The notes under the pieces: generated by a model
Databases searched by the model: none
What the model was told of the DNA's origin: nothing
What the model saw: the letters and a program-made list of their open reading frames with translations, nothing else
Translations under genes and position numbers: made by a program
NCBI GenBank assembly: GCA_024347015.1
Contig: AP024889.1
Location: 930,001-994,000 of the forward strand
Source: Vibrio pectenicida
GTDB lineage: Bacteria; Pseudomonadota; Gammaproteobacteria; Enterobacterales; Vibrionaceae
Length of the DNA: 64,000 nucleotides
Reading direction: 5' to 3'
Shown here: positions 18,645 through 27,421 of the stretch, piece after piece
Numbering within the stretch: the stretch's first letter is position 1
Layout of the letters: every line of letters starts with the position of its first letter

Positions 18645-19598
18645 CTATTGCTCAGAAAGTCTTCTTCCAAGCCCTACTGCGTAGATGGCTGAGCGCGCCG
18701 CTAGCATAGGATCTTCTGATGGAGAAAAGCCTTTGCTTATCGCTAGTGGGTCAAAGTTCATGGTCGCGCAAGACCCTTCGCTTTCTGGGGTAGCTTGTTT
18801 TACGGTCAATCTTGCGACTGTCATGCTTTTGTTATCATCACTCCACTTGATATGCGGATTTAAAATATCGTCGCTTGGTTTGGCGAGCGTTAATACCATA
18901 TCCCAAGAAACACCACCTTTTTTAAGGTTGGCTTGCATATTTTCTAAAAAGAAATCCGTTTGTGGCGTTTTGACTATGCCATGTTCACCTGAAGGGACAA
19001 ATGACCAACGGACAGGTGTTTTCTTACCTTGGTTGTTCACCAAATAAAAGGTGTTAATGCTGTTGTATGTTGCACCTTCATAAGGGTGCAGTTGATCACT
19101 TAGAGCGGCATGATATTTTTTATATTCTTGAATTTCTGGATGACTTGTGACGAAGGCTTTTGTGGCTTCTGGACCATTTGCTTGAGCTTCAAGAAACGCC
19201 ATAAAGTCTGCAACTGTTGAGGTTGGAAAGAAATGCTCGGTGTTCATACTCATCATATGAATGCTGTTATCAGCAGTGGTGATTTTAAAGGCAAGGCCAT
19301 AATGCCCAGGTTTATTGTCTGCTGGATTGGCTTTACCGCCTTTATGCGATACTCGACCATACACCTTGGATGTTTCAGTAAATATAGGGCTGTTTGATAA
19401 TTCCCTTACTGAGCTATCGACAGGTGTAAATTCACCCTCAAAGCAGAAGCCTTTGGTGTGGTTTCTACGTTTTCCTTCCGTTACACCAAATAGTTTCTCA
19501 AACGTATCTAGGTGTTGTGTTGGGCTTCTTTGTTCTTGGGCCAAGTTTGGTGTGGCAACTAAAGCTAGGCTGGTGGCTAAGGCAACTTTATTCAACAT
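18645..19598 (-). CDS. Exported catalase-related haem peroxidase
   Basis: 317-residue protein of the small catalase-related peroxidase group. Start 19598 has AGGAATCGAG upstream and gives a signal peptide (MLNKVALATSLALVATPNLA). Catalase fold signatures: RRNHTKGFCFEGEF with the distal His, GHYGLAFKITTADN, and near the C-terminus ARSAIYAVGLGRRLSEQ with the proximal haem Tyr. It lacks the NADPH-binding and C-terminal parts of full catalases. Periplasmic location suggests defence against external peroxide. A full cytoplasmic catalase is also present at 50922-52355. Confidence 0.88.
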   Translation of the reverse strand: MLNKVALATSLALVATPNLAQEQRSPTQHLDTFEKLFGVTEGKRRNHTKGFCFEGEFTPVDSSVRELSNSPIFTETSKVYGRVSHKGGKANPADNKPGHYGLAFKITTADNSIHMMSMNTEHFFPTSTVADFMAFLEAQANGPEATKAFVTSHPEIQEYKKYHAALSDQLHPYEGATYNSINTFYLVNNQGKKTPVRWSFVPSGEHGIVKTPQTDFFLENMQANLKKGGVSWDMVLTLAKPSDDILNPHIKWSDDNKSMTVARLTVKQATPESEGSCATMNFDPLAISKGFSPSEDPMLAARSAIYAVGLGRRLSEQ

Positions 19599-19755
19599 AT
19601 CTCGATTCCTATTTTGGGCAATTAAATTGTGCACAATTTAATTTGTAACAAAAAATAATCTCTGTGTATACAAAATAATGATAATTTAATTATTAAATTT
19701 AAATGAATGAGGAAGAGCCTGAGGTGAAATAAGGCCCAAAAATGATGGTAAGTGC

Positions 19756-20043
19756 TTAGACAAGAAAGAAAAAGTACAAGAAGCAAACAAAGGCTAATAA
19801 GGTTGCCGACAGGGTGGGATAAATAATATAGGCGTCACGCTTATTGGTACGCTGAAAGCATAGGAAGCTCAGCAGCACATTATAGATAAGCAGTAAGGTG
19901 CTAATGGCAGTGCCGCCGTTTAGCGTTAGCTCATACAACTGGAAGAGAAATAAAGACAGCAATCCATAATCTATGACGATAAGCCATAAAAAGGCTTTTC
20001 GAAGTGGATCTTTTTTCACGGGCTGATGGACAAATTGAGACAT
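19756..20043 (-). CDS. Small hypothetical membrane protein downstream of lateral motB
   Basis: 95 residues from ATG 20043, three hydrophobic helices (about residues 17-38, 43-65, 73-95) and a charged N-terminus MSQFVHQPVKKDPLRK. Lies 51 bp after the lafU stop on the same strand, beyond a hairpin. I do not recognise a family. It may be a last gene of the late lateral operon or an unrelated small membrane protein. Confidence 0.6.
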   Translation of the reverse strand: MSQFVHQPVKKDPLRKAFLWLIVIDYGLLSLFLFQLYELTLNGGTAISTLLLIYNVLLSFLCFQRTNKRDAYIIYPTLSATLLAFVCFLYFFFLV

Positions 20044-20066
20044 GTGGATAATTACGCTTGAGTTAT

Positions 20067-20087
20067 CAGGCGCCACTAGAGCGCCTG
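20067..20087 (-). terminator. Hairpin at the end of the lateral motor operon
   Basis: CAGGCGC (20067-20073) and GCGCCTG (20081-20087) form a 7-bp GC-rich stem with a 7-nt loop just after the motB/lafU stop. There is no T-tract, so it may stabilise the transcript end or attenuate rather than terminate. Confidence 0.4.
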
Positions 20088-20093
20088 TTGGAG

Positions 20094-21086
20094 TTAAAGT
20101 TGGTGAAGAGGTAGTGTTTCTTTAGCAGACGCTTCGCGCGCGCCAATTACCTTGTGACGAACCACAGGTTGGTTCAGGGCTGCTTGTTGCTTGGCGTGCT
20201 CAATAGGATTGTTAGGCCTATCGGCAAAAAGTGTTTCCAAGATTTTGGCCGCTGGCGTGGTAAGAACAAAAAGTTCAATCCGGCGGTTTTCACTCGACTC
20301 AGGGTCGGAGTCGTTGAGCAAAGCCCTATCGGACATTCCTGTTACTTGCAATACGCGCTTGTCTGGCATGCCACCAGCGACCAGAGTATGTCTGGCAACA
20401 TTGGCACGCGATGCAGACAAATCCCAATTTGAGCGTCGATCTAAATGCCCTATATAACGCGTAGAATCTGTATGCCCACTGATAATTACAGGGTTTTCAA
20501 CCCGTTTGAAAATCGGAGCTAAGGCCAACAACAGGTCTTCAAAAAATGGCGTTAACTGGGATGCGCCACGGCTAAACATGTATTGACGCTCGTCATCTTG
20601 CAGCACAATTCGCAGGCCTTGAGGCGTGATAGAAACATGGACATTACCCTGCGCGTTGATTTGCTTAACTACGTCCTTGATCACTTTAGCGAGTGCGGCC
20701 AAGCGCTCCTGGGTGTCAAACTTGCCGGGAATAAGAGCATTTGTTTCTGGTCCATCACCATCCCCTTGAAAAAATGAACTGACCATGTGAGTCGAGTCAT
20801 GGCGACTTGGCACCGAAGAATCGGTGGCCAAATCAATAGGCGAGATACTTTTTTGAGTATCAAATGGGTTGCCATTACTTTTCTCAAACACGCTAGCACT
20901 TTGAAGATGAGCCATAATCGCACGGCGATCTTCTTTATCGACAATTTGCATCACCCATAAGACCAAAAACAACGCCATGAGGGCGATCATAAAGTCGGCA
21001 AATGCGACTTTCCACGCTCCGCCACGATAGTCGTCGTGCTCTAGACTTTTGCTTCGCTTGAATACAACCTGTTGTTGTCTTTGCAT
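20094..21086 (-). CDS. lafU: LafU/MotB-like lateral flagellar stator protein
   Basis: Peptidoglycan-anchored stator subunit. 330 residues: short cytoplasmic tail, a single membrane helix [20 protein letters not shown] with the proton-carrying Asp at residue 31, a plug/linker, then an OmpA-like peptidoglycan domain ([35 protein letters not shown]). Two bp after motA. The sequence type is MotB-like, consistent with proton drive of lateral flagella. Confidence 0.95.
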   Translation of the reverse strand: MQRQQQVVFKRSKSLEHDDYRGGAWKVAFADFMIALMALFLVLWVMQIVDKEDRRAIMAHLQSASVFEKSNGNPFDTQKSISPIDLATDSSVPSRHDSTHMVSSFFQGDGDGPETNALIPGKFDTQERLAALAKVIKDVVKQINAQGNVHVSITPQGLRIVLQDDERQYMFSRGASQLTPFFEDLLLALAPIFKRVENPVIISGHTDSTRYIGHLDRRSNWDLSASRANVARHTLVAGGMPDKRVLQVTGMSDRALLNDSDPESSENRRIELFVLTTPAAKILETLFADRPNNPIEHAKQQAALNQPVVRHKVIGAREASAKETLPLHQL

Positions 21087-21088
21087 GT

Positions 21089-21943
21089 TTACTCCTGCTC
21101 AGCGAGCCACTTCTCCATTTGGTTAAAGGTCGGCTTAATGTCTAACTGAATATGTTTACGACCAGCATCAATGGCTAGCAAAGTTGGTTTTTTCGCTGCA
21201 TAAGCCACTAGCGTTGCTCTGACACATTCAAACGCCGTCATATTGCGTCTTACACGCTGCGCCATAGCATTACTTAAAGGGTCAAGGCAGCAATAACAGC
21301 CGAATATACCGATAAAGGTTCCGACCAGCGCGGCGGCGACATGGTAGCCAACCAGTGCAATTGAGCCATCAATAGCTTGCATCGTGATAATGATGCCGCC
21401 GACAGCCGCGAGAATGCCAAAGCCTGGCAATGCTTCAGCGGTTCGATGCATAGAACGCGATGGCAGCAACATTTCTGTCTGGATGGCTTCAATTTCTTGT
21501 TCTAAAAGGCCTTCTAGTTCATGAGGCGACATTTGTCCCATAGCCATTAAACGAAAGTTGTCGGTAATAAAAGAAATCAGCCGATAATCTGCGCCCACTT
21601 TGGGGTAGGCAAGAAAAATCGAACTGTGGTGCGGTGCTTCAATGTGAGAGTCGAGAAACTTAAACCCTCGGCTACGTCCAATTTCAAGCAAGTGATTGAG
21701 AAGGGCCATCAGCTCCATATAATACTGATACTCTTCTTTGGGTGCTGACATAGTGGCTTTAACTTGGCGACGCATTTCTTTGAGCACTTGAGGCGGATTA
21801 CCAATAATCAGTGAGCCAACTGCTGCACCGATGATGATTAAAAATTCAGCCGGTTGCCAGATGGCGCCGAGCCGGCCGCCAGCCCACATATATCCGCCAA
21901 AGACACAGAGTAAAACGGTGATGGCTCCAAAAAACTTTTGCAT
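21089..21943 (-). CDS. lafT: LafT/MotA-like lateral flagellar stator protein
   Basis: Proton-channel stator subunit, 284 residues with four membrane helices and the large cytoplasmic loop. MotA signatures include [39 protein letters not shown] and [28 protein letters not shown] precedes the ATG; follows fliA by 9 bp. Confidence 0.95.
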   Translation of the reverse strand: MQKFFGAITVLLCVFGGYMWAGGRLGAIWQPAEFLIIIGAAVGSLIIGNPPQVLKEMRRQVKATMSAPKEEYQYYMELMALLNHLLEIGRSRGFKFLDSHIEAPHHSSIFLAYPKVGADYRLISFITDNFRLMAMGQMSPHELEGLLEQEIEAIQTEMLLPSRSMHRTAEALPGFGILAAVGGIIITMQAIDGSIALVGYHVAAALVGTFIGIFGCYCCLDPLSNAMAQRVRRNMTAFECVRATLVAYAAKKPTLLAIDAGRKHIQLDIKPTFNQMEKWLAEQE

Positions 21944-21952
21944 GTGTGACTC

Positions 21953-22681
21953 CTAGGAGGATAAGTAGTGGTTGAGTTGTTTGAGTGCTTTCTTATGCAG
22001 CTGACAAATTCGCGGCGGCGTTAAATCAAGCACCAAGGCGATTTCATTAAGGTTGAGTTCGTGTTGATAAAACAAGGTCAGCAGCAGTTGATCTCGTTGA
22101 GGCAGCCTTTCTAGCGCCGCATCAAGGCTGCGGCGAGTATGCTCATGGTCCATGCCGTCATAACTGGCATTGGATTGTGTATCGACCCCATTTTCAAGCA
22201 ACTGATCTAAGCTTTGCATTTCACCGGCAAGTGACGCATTTTGCCGCGTCAGCAAATCGCTTTTATCTGTCCCCAGCACTTGGATGATTTCGGCATCTGT
22301 GGGTTGACGTCCTAGCTTGCGCATTAAGTCTCGCGTTACGTCGTTTAGCTCATGAGCTTGTTGGCGGGTTTGGCGCGAGCGCCAATCAAGGCGGCGCAAC
22401 TCATCTAAGATCGAGCCACGAATACGACAGACGGCAAAGGCCGGAAAGTTATCATCGTCGACATTGCCATAGCGACGTCCTGCTTCAAGCAAACCGATAA
22501 GGCCAATTTGCTGCATGTCCTCAATGCTACATTGTGGGCTCACATGTACTCTAAGTTGATTAACAATCCGGTTGACCAACACCTTGTGCTGTTTTAACAA
22601 TGCGGCTTCATCTAAAGCGTTTTGTGCTGCGAGGCGTTGGCCTTGCATACCGTATTCCTGTTCAATGTTCATATCCAACAT
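21953..22681 (-). CDS. fliA: FliA, lateral flagellar sigma-28 factor
   Basis: Alternative sigma factor for late lateral genes such as lafA, held by FlgM. 242 residues with region 2 (QQIGLIGLLEAGRRYG; FPAFAVCRIRGSILDELR) and region 4 (LPQRDQLLLTLFYQHELNLN; EIALVLDLTPPRICQLHKKA). Start 22681 has AAGGAGCG upstream. Confidence 0.95.
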   Translation of the reverse strand: MLDMNIEQEYGMQGQRLAAQNALDEAALLKQHKVLVNRIVNQLRVHVSPQCSIEDMQQIGLIGLLEAGRRYGNVDDDNFPAFAVCRIRGSILDELRRLDWRSRQTRQQAHELNDVTRDLMRKLGRQPTDAEIIQVLGTDKSDLLTRQNASLAGEMQSLDQLLENGVDTQSNASYDGMDHEHTRRSLDAALERLPQRDQLLLTLFYQHELNLNEIALVLDLTPPRICQLHKKALKQLNHYLSS

Positions 22682-22692
22682 AGTCGCGCTCC

Positions 22693-23190
22693 TTATTGCA
22701 CGACATATTTGGTCAGCAATACATCATCGATATCACGCACAATATCGGTCTTTTGAAATGCGAGTAAGACGGTCTGCTTTATTTCATTTTGTAGCTGGTC
22801 AATCGCACCATCTTGGCGCAGATCATCGTAGGTTTTATCGCTAAACAGTTTGAGTAGGGCATTACGTACTACAGGCATATAGTCATTGATATTTTCAATT
22901 CTCTTAGGGCGACGAGTTTCTACCGCGACTTCGAGCATCACGAAATGAGTTTGGCGTTTACCTTTGACACTCAAGACGATTTTCTCCAGAGCATGAAAGC
23001 TTGGTTGGTGCGCTCGGTTCGGATCTTCTGCTAAAAAACCTAAAAGTGAATCATCGACCCAAGAGTCTGCGTTCGCTTGCTGATGAGATTGTTTAACTAA
23101 CCAGATACCACCAAAGACGGTGGTAGCAGAAACCAGAGCACTGGTTAGGATCATGGCGGCAAATACCGCGATCATTTGTTGTTTTGTCAT
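22693..23190 (-). CDS. fliL: FliL-like lateral flagellar protein
   Basis: 165 residues from ATG 23190 (AGGAATAGCG upstream). One membrane helix near residues 5-27, then a periplasmic domain with the FliL-like block RQTHFVMLEVAVETRRPKRI and NALLKLFSDKTYDDL. FliL modulates stator function at the basal body. Lies between fliK and fliA in the usual lateral order. Confidence 0.86.
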   Translation of the reverse strand: MTKQQMIAVFAAMILTSALVSATTVFGGIWLVKQSHQQANADSWVDDSLLGFLAEDPNRAHQPSFHALEKIVLSVKGKRQTHFVMLEVAVETRRPKRIENINDYMPVVRNALLKLFSDKTYDDLRQDGAIDQLQNEIKQTVLLAFQKTDIVRDIDDVLLTKYVVQ

Positions 23191-23204
23191 TGCGCTATTC
23201 CTAG

Positions 23205-24182
23205 TTAAGCGTGAGTACTGAGCCAATGCTCTGACGGGCTAAGTGAAAGTTGATTGTCTGGGTCTTCGTTGCTGTCAAAGATCACCGCGTGTTGCTCGTC
23301 GTACCGATTCGATTGGCCTTGCGGGGTATCACCAGAGCCGACATTGACATCAACATGTAAAAAATTGTGATTTTGCAGCTCAGCTCTGAGCCTGTCTGAG
23401 ACTTGCATCAGCGCTTCGCGTGTCGCTGAACTATTGGCATGGATTTGTACGCTCAGCTTGCCGCCTTCCACTCGAACCATTAAATCCATCTTGCCAAGTT
23501 CTGGCGGATCGAGGCGTATTTGCGCTTGCTGCAAATTTTGCTGCGCTTGAACAGACACCCTGTCATGTAGCACTTGCATCATTTGCTCGCCCCACTTGGC
23601 TGCACTAGTGTCGACTTTTATGGCTGCCCACTGAGCAGTGGGCGAGCTTGCCTCAAGGTTATTGCTTGGCTGTGCTTGAGTTTGAATGGGCGTGGCGCTT
23701 AACCCATTTTGTAGCGCGGTCATGGTGATAGGAGCTGAGCTTTCGATAGGCGGTGTACTTGCGGTCGCCACTTTGCTTGAAGCCGCGATATTGGTCAGAA
23801 TATGAGTTGGGCTGGACTGCTGCGAAAGCGTTAAGTGAGTTTGCCCTTTTGCTGACATCGAGGGCTGAAATCCTGCTTCTATCCCAGAACTAACGCTTTT
23901 TAGATTGAGCGCCTCGTTTTCGCTACCAAAGCTTTGCGTATAAGGTAAAGCGAGCATTTGATGGGCGTCTGGTAGTTCAGCTACAGCATCTTGCGCATCG
24001 GTTTGGACCTCTTGCTTTGTGACTTTGGCCTGTACGAGCGAAAACCTTGTACTGAGTGATTGCGCTTCACCTGTTGTGCGTGCTTTTTGAACTGAGCCTT
24101 GCCCAGCTGATGCTTGCGGGCCCGATGCTTGCTCACTTGATGATTGCAGCTTTGACGGCATGGCGAGTGACGATGTTTGCAT
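23205..24182 (-). CDS. fliK: FliK, lateral hook-length control protein
   Basis: 325 residues. A long Gln/Ser/Ala-rich disordered N-terminal ruler, then the conserved C-terminal flagellar hook domain (AQIRLDPPELGKMDLMVRVE; GGKLSVQIHANSSATREALM; LRAELQNHNFLHVDVNVG). This domain triggers the export substrate switch through FlhB, which is encoded at 61965-63092. Starts 2 bp after fliT. Confidence 0.93.
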   Translation of the reverse strand: MQTSSLAMPSKLQSSSEQASGPQASAGQGSVQKARTTGEAQSLSTRFSLVQAKVTKQEVQTDAQDAVAELPDAHQMLALPYTQSFGSENEALNLKSVSSGIEAGFQPSMSAKGQTHLTLSQQSSPTHILTNIAASSKVATASTPPIESSAPITMTALQNGLSATPIQTQAQPSNNLEASSPTAQWAAIKVDTSAAKWGEQMMQVLHDRVSVQAQQNLQQAQIRLDPPELGKMDLMVRVEGGKLSVQIHANSSATREALMQVSDRLRAELQNHNFLHVDVNVGSGDTPQGQSNRYDEQHAVIFDSNEDPDNQLSLSPSEHWLSTHA

Positions 24183-24184
24183 GG

Positions 24185-24499
24185 CTAAGACTCCAGATTC
24201 ATGGCCAATTGATAGGCTTTGGCTCTTTCGTGCTGAGCATTGACCACATTAATGCCCGTTTCCATATCGCCAATGGCGTTATTGAGCGCCTCAAGAGCTA
24301 ACTTATGCTCTGCTTTGACATCTGCAATTACAGCGACAAAGTTGGCATCCTTAAGGTAGGGTTTATGGACGGTTAGCAGTTCCCTTAACTGCAAGTCATA
24401 TCGTTTTAGCGAATGCCAATCTTGGGTTTTGGTTGCAATGTGAATCAACTTAGCAAGATGGCGAAATCGCTCAGGGGAGACTTTATATTTGCTGACCAA
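24185..24499 (-). CDS. fliT: FliT-like lateral flagellar chaperone
   Basis: 104-residue all-helical cytoplasmic protein, overlapping the fliS end by 17 bp. Weakly conserved; called from size, helical content (LREL; EHKLALEALNNAIGDMETG) and position between fliS and fliK in lateral clusters. FliT proteins bind the FliD cap. Confidence 0.75.
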   Translation of the reverse strand: MVSKYKVSPERFRHLAKLIHIATKTQDWHSLKRYDLQLRELLTVHKPYLKDANFVAVIADVKAEHKLALEALNNAIGDMETGINVVNAQHERAKAYQLAMNLES

Positions 24500-24869
24500 A
24501 ACTCATCCACCCTGCACGTATGTTATTCATTACATGTTCGACGTTAGTCAGCTTATCTAGGCTGTTATTGACGCTGGCGTGGTAAAGCTCTACTTGGCAA
24601 AAATCATAAAGCTGGTGGAGGCTTTGTGCGATTTCTCCACCATTATCACTGTCAAGGGCGCTATCGAGCCCAACCAAAATATTCATGCACTTATTGATGC
24701 CTGTCCCTTTTTCGGCCAGTCGACCTGAGGCAATGTGCCCACGTACGCGTTCAATTTCATTGAGCAGGCCGTCAATCAGCATGACCACCAATTGATGGGG
24801 GTTGGCCGCAGCGGCCTGTGCGTCGAGATCAACCTGTTGATAAGAGCTATAGCCTGAATCCATTAACAT
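24483..24869 (-). CDS. fliS: FliS, lateral flagellin chaperone
   Basis: 128 residues, helical chaperone of flagellin export. Family features: GYSSYQQVDLDAQAAAANPH, QLVVMLIDGLLNEIERVRGH, KGTGINKCMNILVGLDSAL and LYDFCQVELYHASVNNSLD. TAGGAGATG precedes the ATG. The client LafA is encoded about 34 kb away at 58817. Confidence 0.94.
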   Translation of the reverse strand: MLMDSGYSSYQQVDLDAQAAAANPHQLVVMLIDGLLNEIERVRGHIASGRLAEKGTGINKCMNILVGLDSALDSDNGGEIAQSLHQLYDFCQVELYHASVNNSLDKLTNVEHVMNNIRAGWMSFGQQI

Positions 24870-24889
24870 AAAACATCTCCTAATAGTGG

Positions 24890-26227
24890 TTAACCAAACA
24901 GCGATTGGGTTTGGCTCATTTGGCGCATGATGGTATTCATTTGGGCAAATTGCTTGAGATAGCGGTCGTAGGACATGTCGAATTTACGCTCCAGTGCAAC
25001 CTTCTTATCGTCCATGCGATCGATGTTTTCTCTCAATGCATCTTTGCGTGATTTAAATAGTCCTGAAGAAAATTGCAGGTAAGGCTCGACCAGCTCATCG
25101 AGCGAATCGAGTAAGTTGTCATCACCATTAAACATGGCTTCCAACGTCGCGCTATTATTGGTTTGCGCTTTTTCAAATCTTTCTGAGTCGAGCTTCATCT
25201 TGCCATCGCGGCCAATTTCTATTCCGATCTGGTTGAGTCTCATGCCGGCAAACTCGCCGCGCACCGCAGATTTAACCTGACTCTCAATCGAACGTAGGGT
25301 AGGGTCGCTGGCAAGTGCGGCGCGAGTATTGGTCTCTGGATCGACTTTGCTGTAAGTATCTAGCGTCGACATCAGACTGTTGTAGGCATCGATAAACTGA
25401 GTCACTTGCTCTTTGGTGCCCTCTTTGTCACCTTCAACGCTCAGTGTTAGGGGAGATTCGCTACTTTCTTGTGCTTTAGTTACAGTAATATCCACCCCAT
25501 CGATAGCATCGCTAAAGGTATTGCTGCTGCCTTCAAGCTTAAGCCCAGTGCCTTTTTCACCGAGCCAAATGGTGGCGTCTTTGGCTTGGCTAAGGGTAGT
25601 GAGGTTTGCAAATGCATCATCAAACCAAGCTTGCCCTGTAGAAGATGCAGAGACCTTGACCGCGTTGTCTTTGCCGGTTTCTTCACTTGAAAGCATAAAG
25701 TGAGTTTTGCCACCAGAGCGCACTAAAGTGGCATTCACGCCTGGGTTATCCGCATGGTGATTAATCGCTGAGGAAAGGTCAGCAATGGTCGCTTTGCCAT
25801 CGCCGTCACTGTCTAAAGTTGATAAATCAATCACAAGCTCTTTGCCGCCAACCTCTAACTTGAGAGTACCTGTTAGCGGCACTTCTGTGGTGGGCTCTAA
25901 GGTGCTTGGCATACCCACTGAAACCTGATGAGATGTTGCGACTTGTTCAACAAAAATCTGATAGCTGCCAGTCAGTGCATTTGACTCAGCGCTGGCGGTA
26001 AACACACCTTCACTGGATACTTTGGCGCTATTTTTGATTATTCCAGAGCTGCTATTGTTCATGTCGTTGACTGCGGTGCGAAAATCACGCAACGCCGATT
26101 CCACTTTACCAAGTGCATCAAGCTTTGATTGATACTGAGAAGCTTGAGCGGTGTAACGTTGCCTGAACGACTGCACATCAAAGGTCGCCAGTTGCTGCGC
26201 CATGGTGGCTGGGTCGATTGAACTCAT
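24890..26227 (-). CDS. fliD: FliD, lateral filament cap protein
   Basis: Hook-associated protein 2, 445 residues. N-terminal cap block (KLDALGKVESALRDFRTAVN), variable centre with GVDITVTKAQESSESPLTLS, and the C-terminal FliD domain (VTQFIDAYNSLMSTLDTYSK; YLKQFAQMNTIMRQMSQTQS). First gene of fliDSTKLA-motAB behind a sigma-54 promoter. In V. parahaemolyticus lafA lies next to this operon; here about 32 kb intervenes. Confidence 0.95.
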   Translation of the reverse strand: MSSIDPATMAQQLATFDVQSFRQRYTAQASQYQSKLDALGKVESALRDFRTAVNDMNNSSSGIIKNSAKVSSEGVFTASAESNALTGSYQIFVEQVATSHQVSVGMPSTLEPTTEVPLTGTLKLEVGGKELVIDLSTLDSDGDGKATIADLSSAINHHADNPGVNATLVRSGGKTHFMLSSEETGKDNAVKVSASSTGQAWFDDAFANLTTLSQAKDATIWLGEKGTGLKLEGSSNTFSDAIDGVDITVTKAQESSESPLTLSVEGDKEGTKEQVTQFIDAYNSLMSTLDTYSKVDPETNTRAALASDPTLRSIESQVKSAVRGEFAGMRLNQIGIEIGRDGKMKLDSERFEKAQTNNSATLEAMFNGDDNLLDSLDELVEPYLQFSSGLFKSRKDALRENIDRMDDKKVALERKFDMSYDRYLKQFAQMNTIMRQMSQTQSLFG

Positions 26228-26894
26228 AAGAGTACTCCCTTGTTATTGCGCATGCCCTTAAATGGGCATACAAGACTTGATCTATTGGCTGACGAAATTT
26301 TAATTAAATTATGTGTTTTGCAAGACGGGTGCCATCTATTTAATCTTTATTTATCAGCGTTTTAACTGGCATTTGTTCTATTTGCGGAAGTGGGTTTTCC
26401 CAGTGAGGTATTCCGCCATTTCCTGTTTAAAACGGCATTTTCCTTATTTGGTTGCTTGACCCTGTTCCCATATGCGATTGTCATAGCAGCTTCCCATATT
26501 TGGATGCCTACATTTACAGATGCGACCTATCACGGAGTTTGATTAAACAGAAAGACCGCCTTTGGCTAGGGTCTGTTGGTCTGAGTTATGTGCAGCGTTC
26601 TGGCGAGTGAAATACCAGTGGGGTGCAATATGCAGGGTGGCGTTGAACAAGAAGATTATTTGAATTTTTGAAGTAAGATCAAAAAAATTGTGAACTGTTA
26701 CTGTATTTTGAATTAATTCCACGCGCTAAAAATGCTTTTTATCAGGCTGATTTGATGGCTATTACGCATATGCGATGTGAATCTGACTTTCATATCGCAG
26801 GAATAACTAGTTAAATCGACGGATTTGCCTGTTATTTGGACACTTTTCATTCGGCACTAGCGGTGGTAAATTCGCCATCATCTATAGCTATCAT
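26228..26894 (+). other. Intergenic region between fliD and the T6SS cargo locus
   Basis: 667 bp with no convincing gene. The left 110 bp carries the fliD sigma-54 promoter; the remainder is a candidate for activator (LafK-type) upstream sites and for the left junction of the accessory region. No direct repeat or integrase trace was found. Confidence 0.5.
26319..26334 (-). promoter_or_regulatory. Sigma-54 promoter of the fliD-motB lateral operon
   Basis: On the minus strand TGGCAC (26334-26329), five bases, then TTGCA (26323-26319): an excellent RpoN -24/-12 element, 92 bp upstream of the fliD ATG. Confidence 0.85.
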
Positions 26895-27365
26895 ATGAGT
26901 GTCATTGCAATGAGCGCCACAGTGTTGGGCCCTAATGAAGCATACCTTTATGCGCGTATTGGGCAAATCAAACAGGTACACCCCAGTCATGACAAGGTCA
27001 GCGTTGATTTTGAAGGTAACCCAGCGGGAGAGCCCGTATGGGCGTCGATTGGCCGCGCTTTTACTCGCGCGCAGATCAATCTAGCTATTGATAATCAACT
27101 GGCTTGTAAGATCGAGTTTATGAATACGGATCCCTCTTTACCGATCTTAACCGATGTCTATTTCTCTTTTCTTGAGCAGAAGTCGCTCATTATCAAAGCA
27201 GAAAAGATAATCTTGGAAGGCACAAAGGAGGTTACGCTCAAGAGCAAAAACACCTCAACCCATTATGATGGCCGCAGTGGGCGAGTGACAACTAAGGCAG
27301 ACTACATTACGTCGCAAGCCGAAAGAAGCAATAAGATCCAAGGGAAAAAAATCGACCTCAATTGA
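26895..27365 (+). CDS. DUF6484-type T6SS cargo accessory with VgrG-like C-terminal tail
   Basis: 156 residues. The first 100 show a DUF6484-like OB-type module (ARIGQIKQVHPSHDKVSVDF; EGNPAGEPVWASIGRAF; ITDVYFSF-like end). The last 55 are a beta-repeat (KAEKIILEGTKEVTLKSKN) like the needle-forming tail of VgrG. Such small proteins sit directly before DUF4150/PAAR-like cargo genes; a role in docking the effector on the T6SS spike is inferred. Start uncertain: ATG 26895 or 26910. The next gene begins 57 bp downstream. Confidence 0.72.
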   Translation: MSVIAMSATVLGPNEAYLYARIGQIKQVHPSHDKVSVDFEGNPAGEPVWASIGRAFTRAQINLAIDNQLACKIEFMNTDPSLPILTDVYFSFLEQKSLIIKAEKIILEGTKEVTLKSKNTSTHYDGRSGRVTTKADYITSQAERSNKIQGKKIDLN

Positions 27366-27421
27366 GCCGTTTTGAGTCAATAGCACGCACAAACCCCATC
27401 AACCCCAAACGAGAGCAAAGT

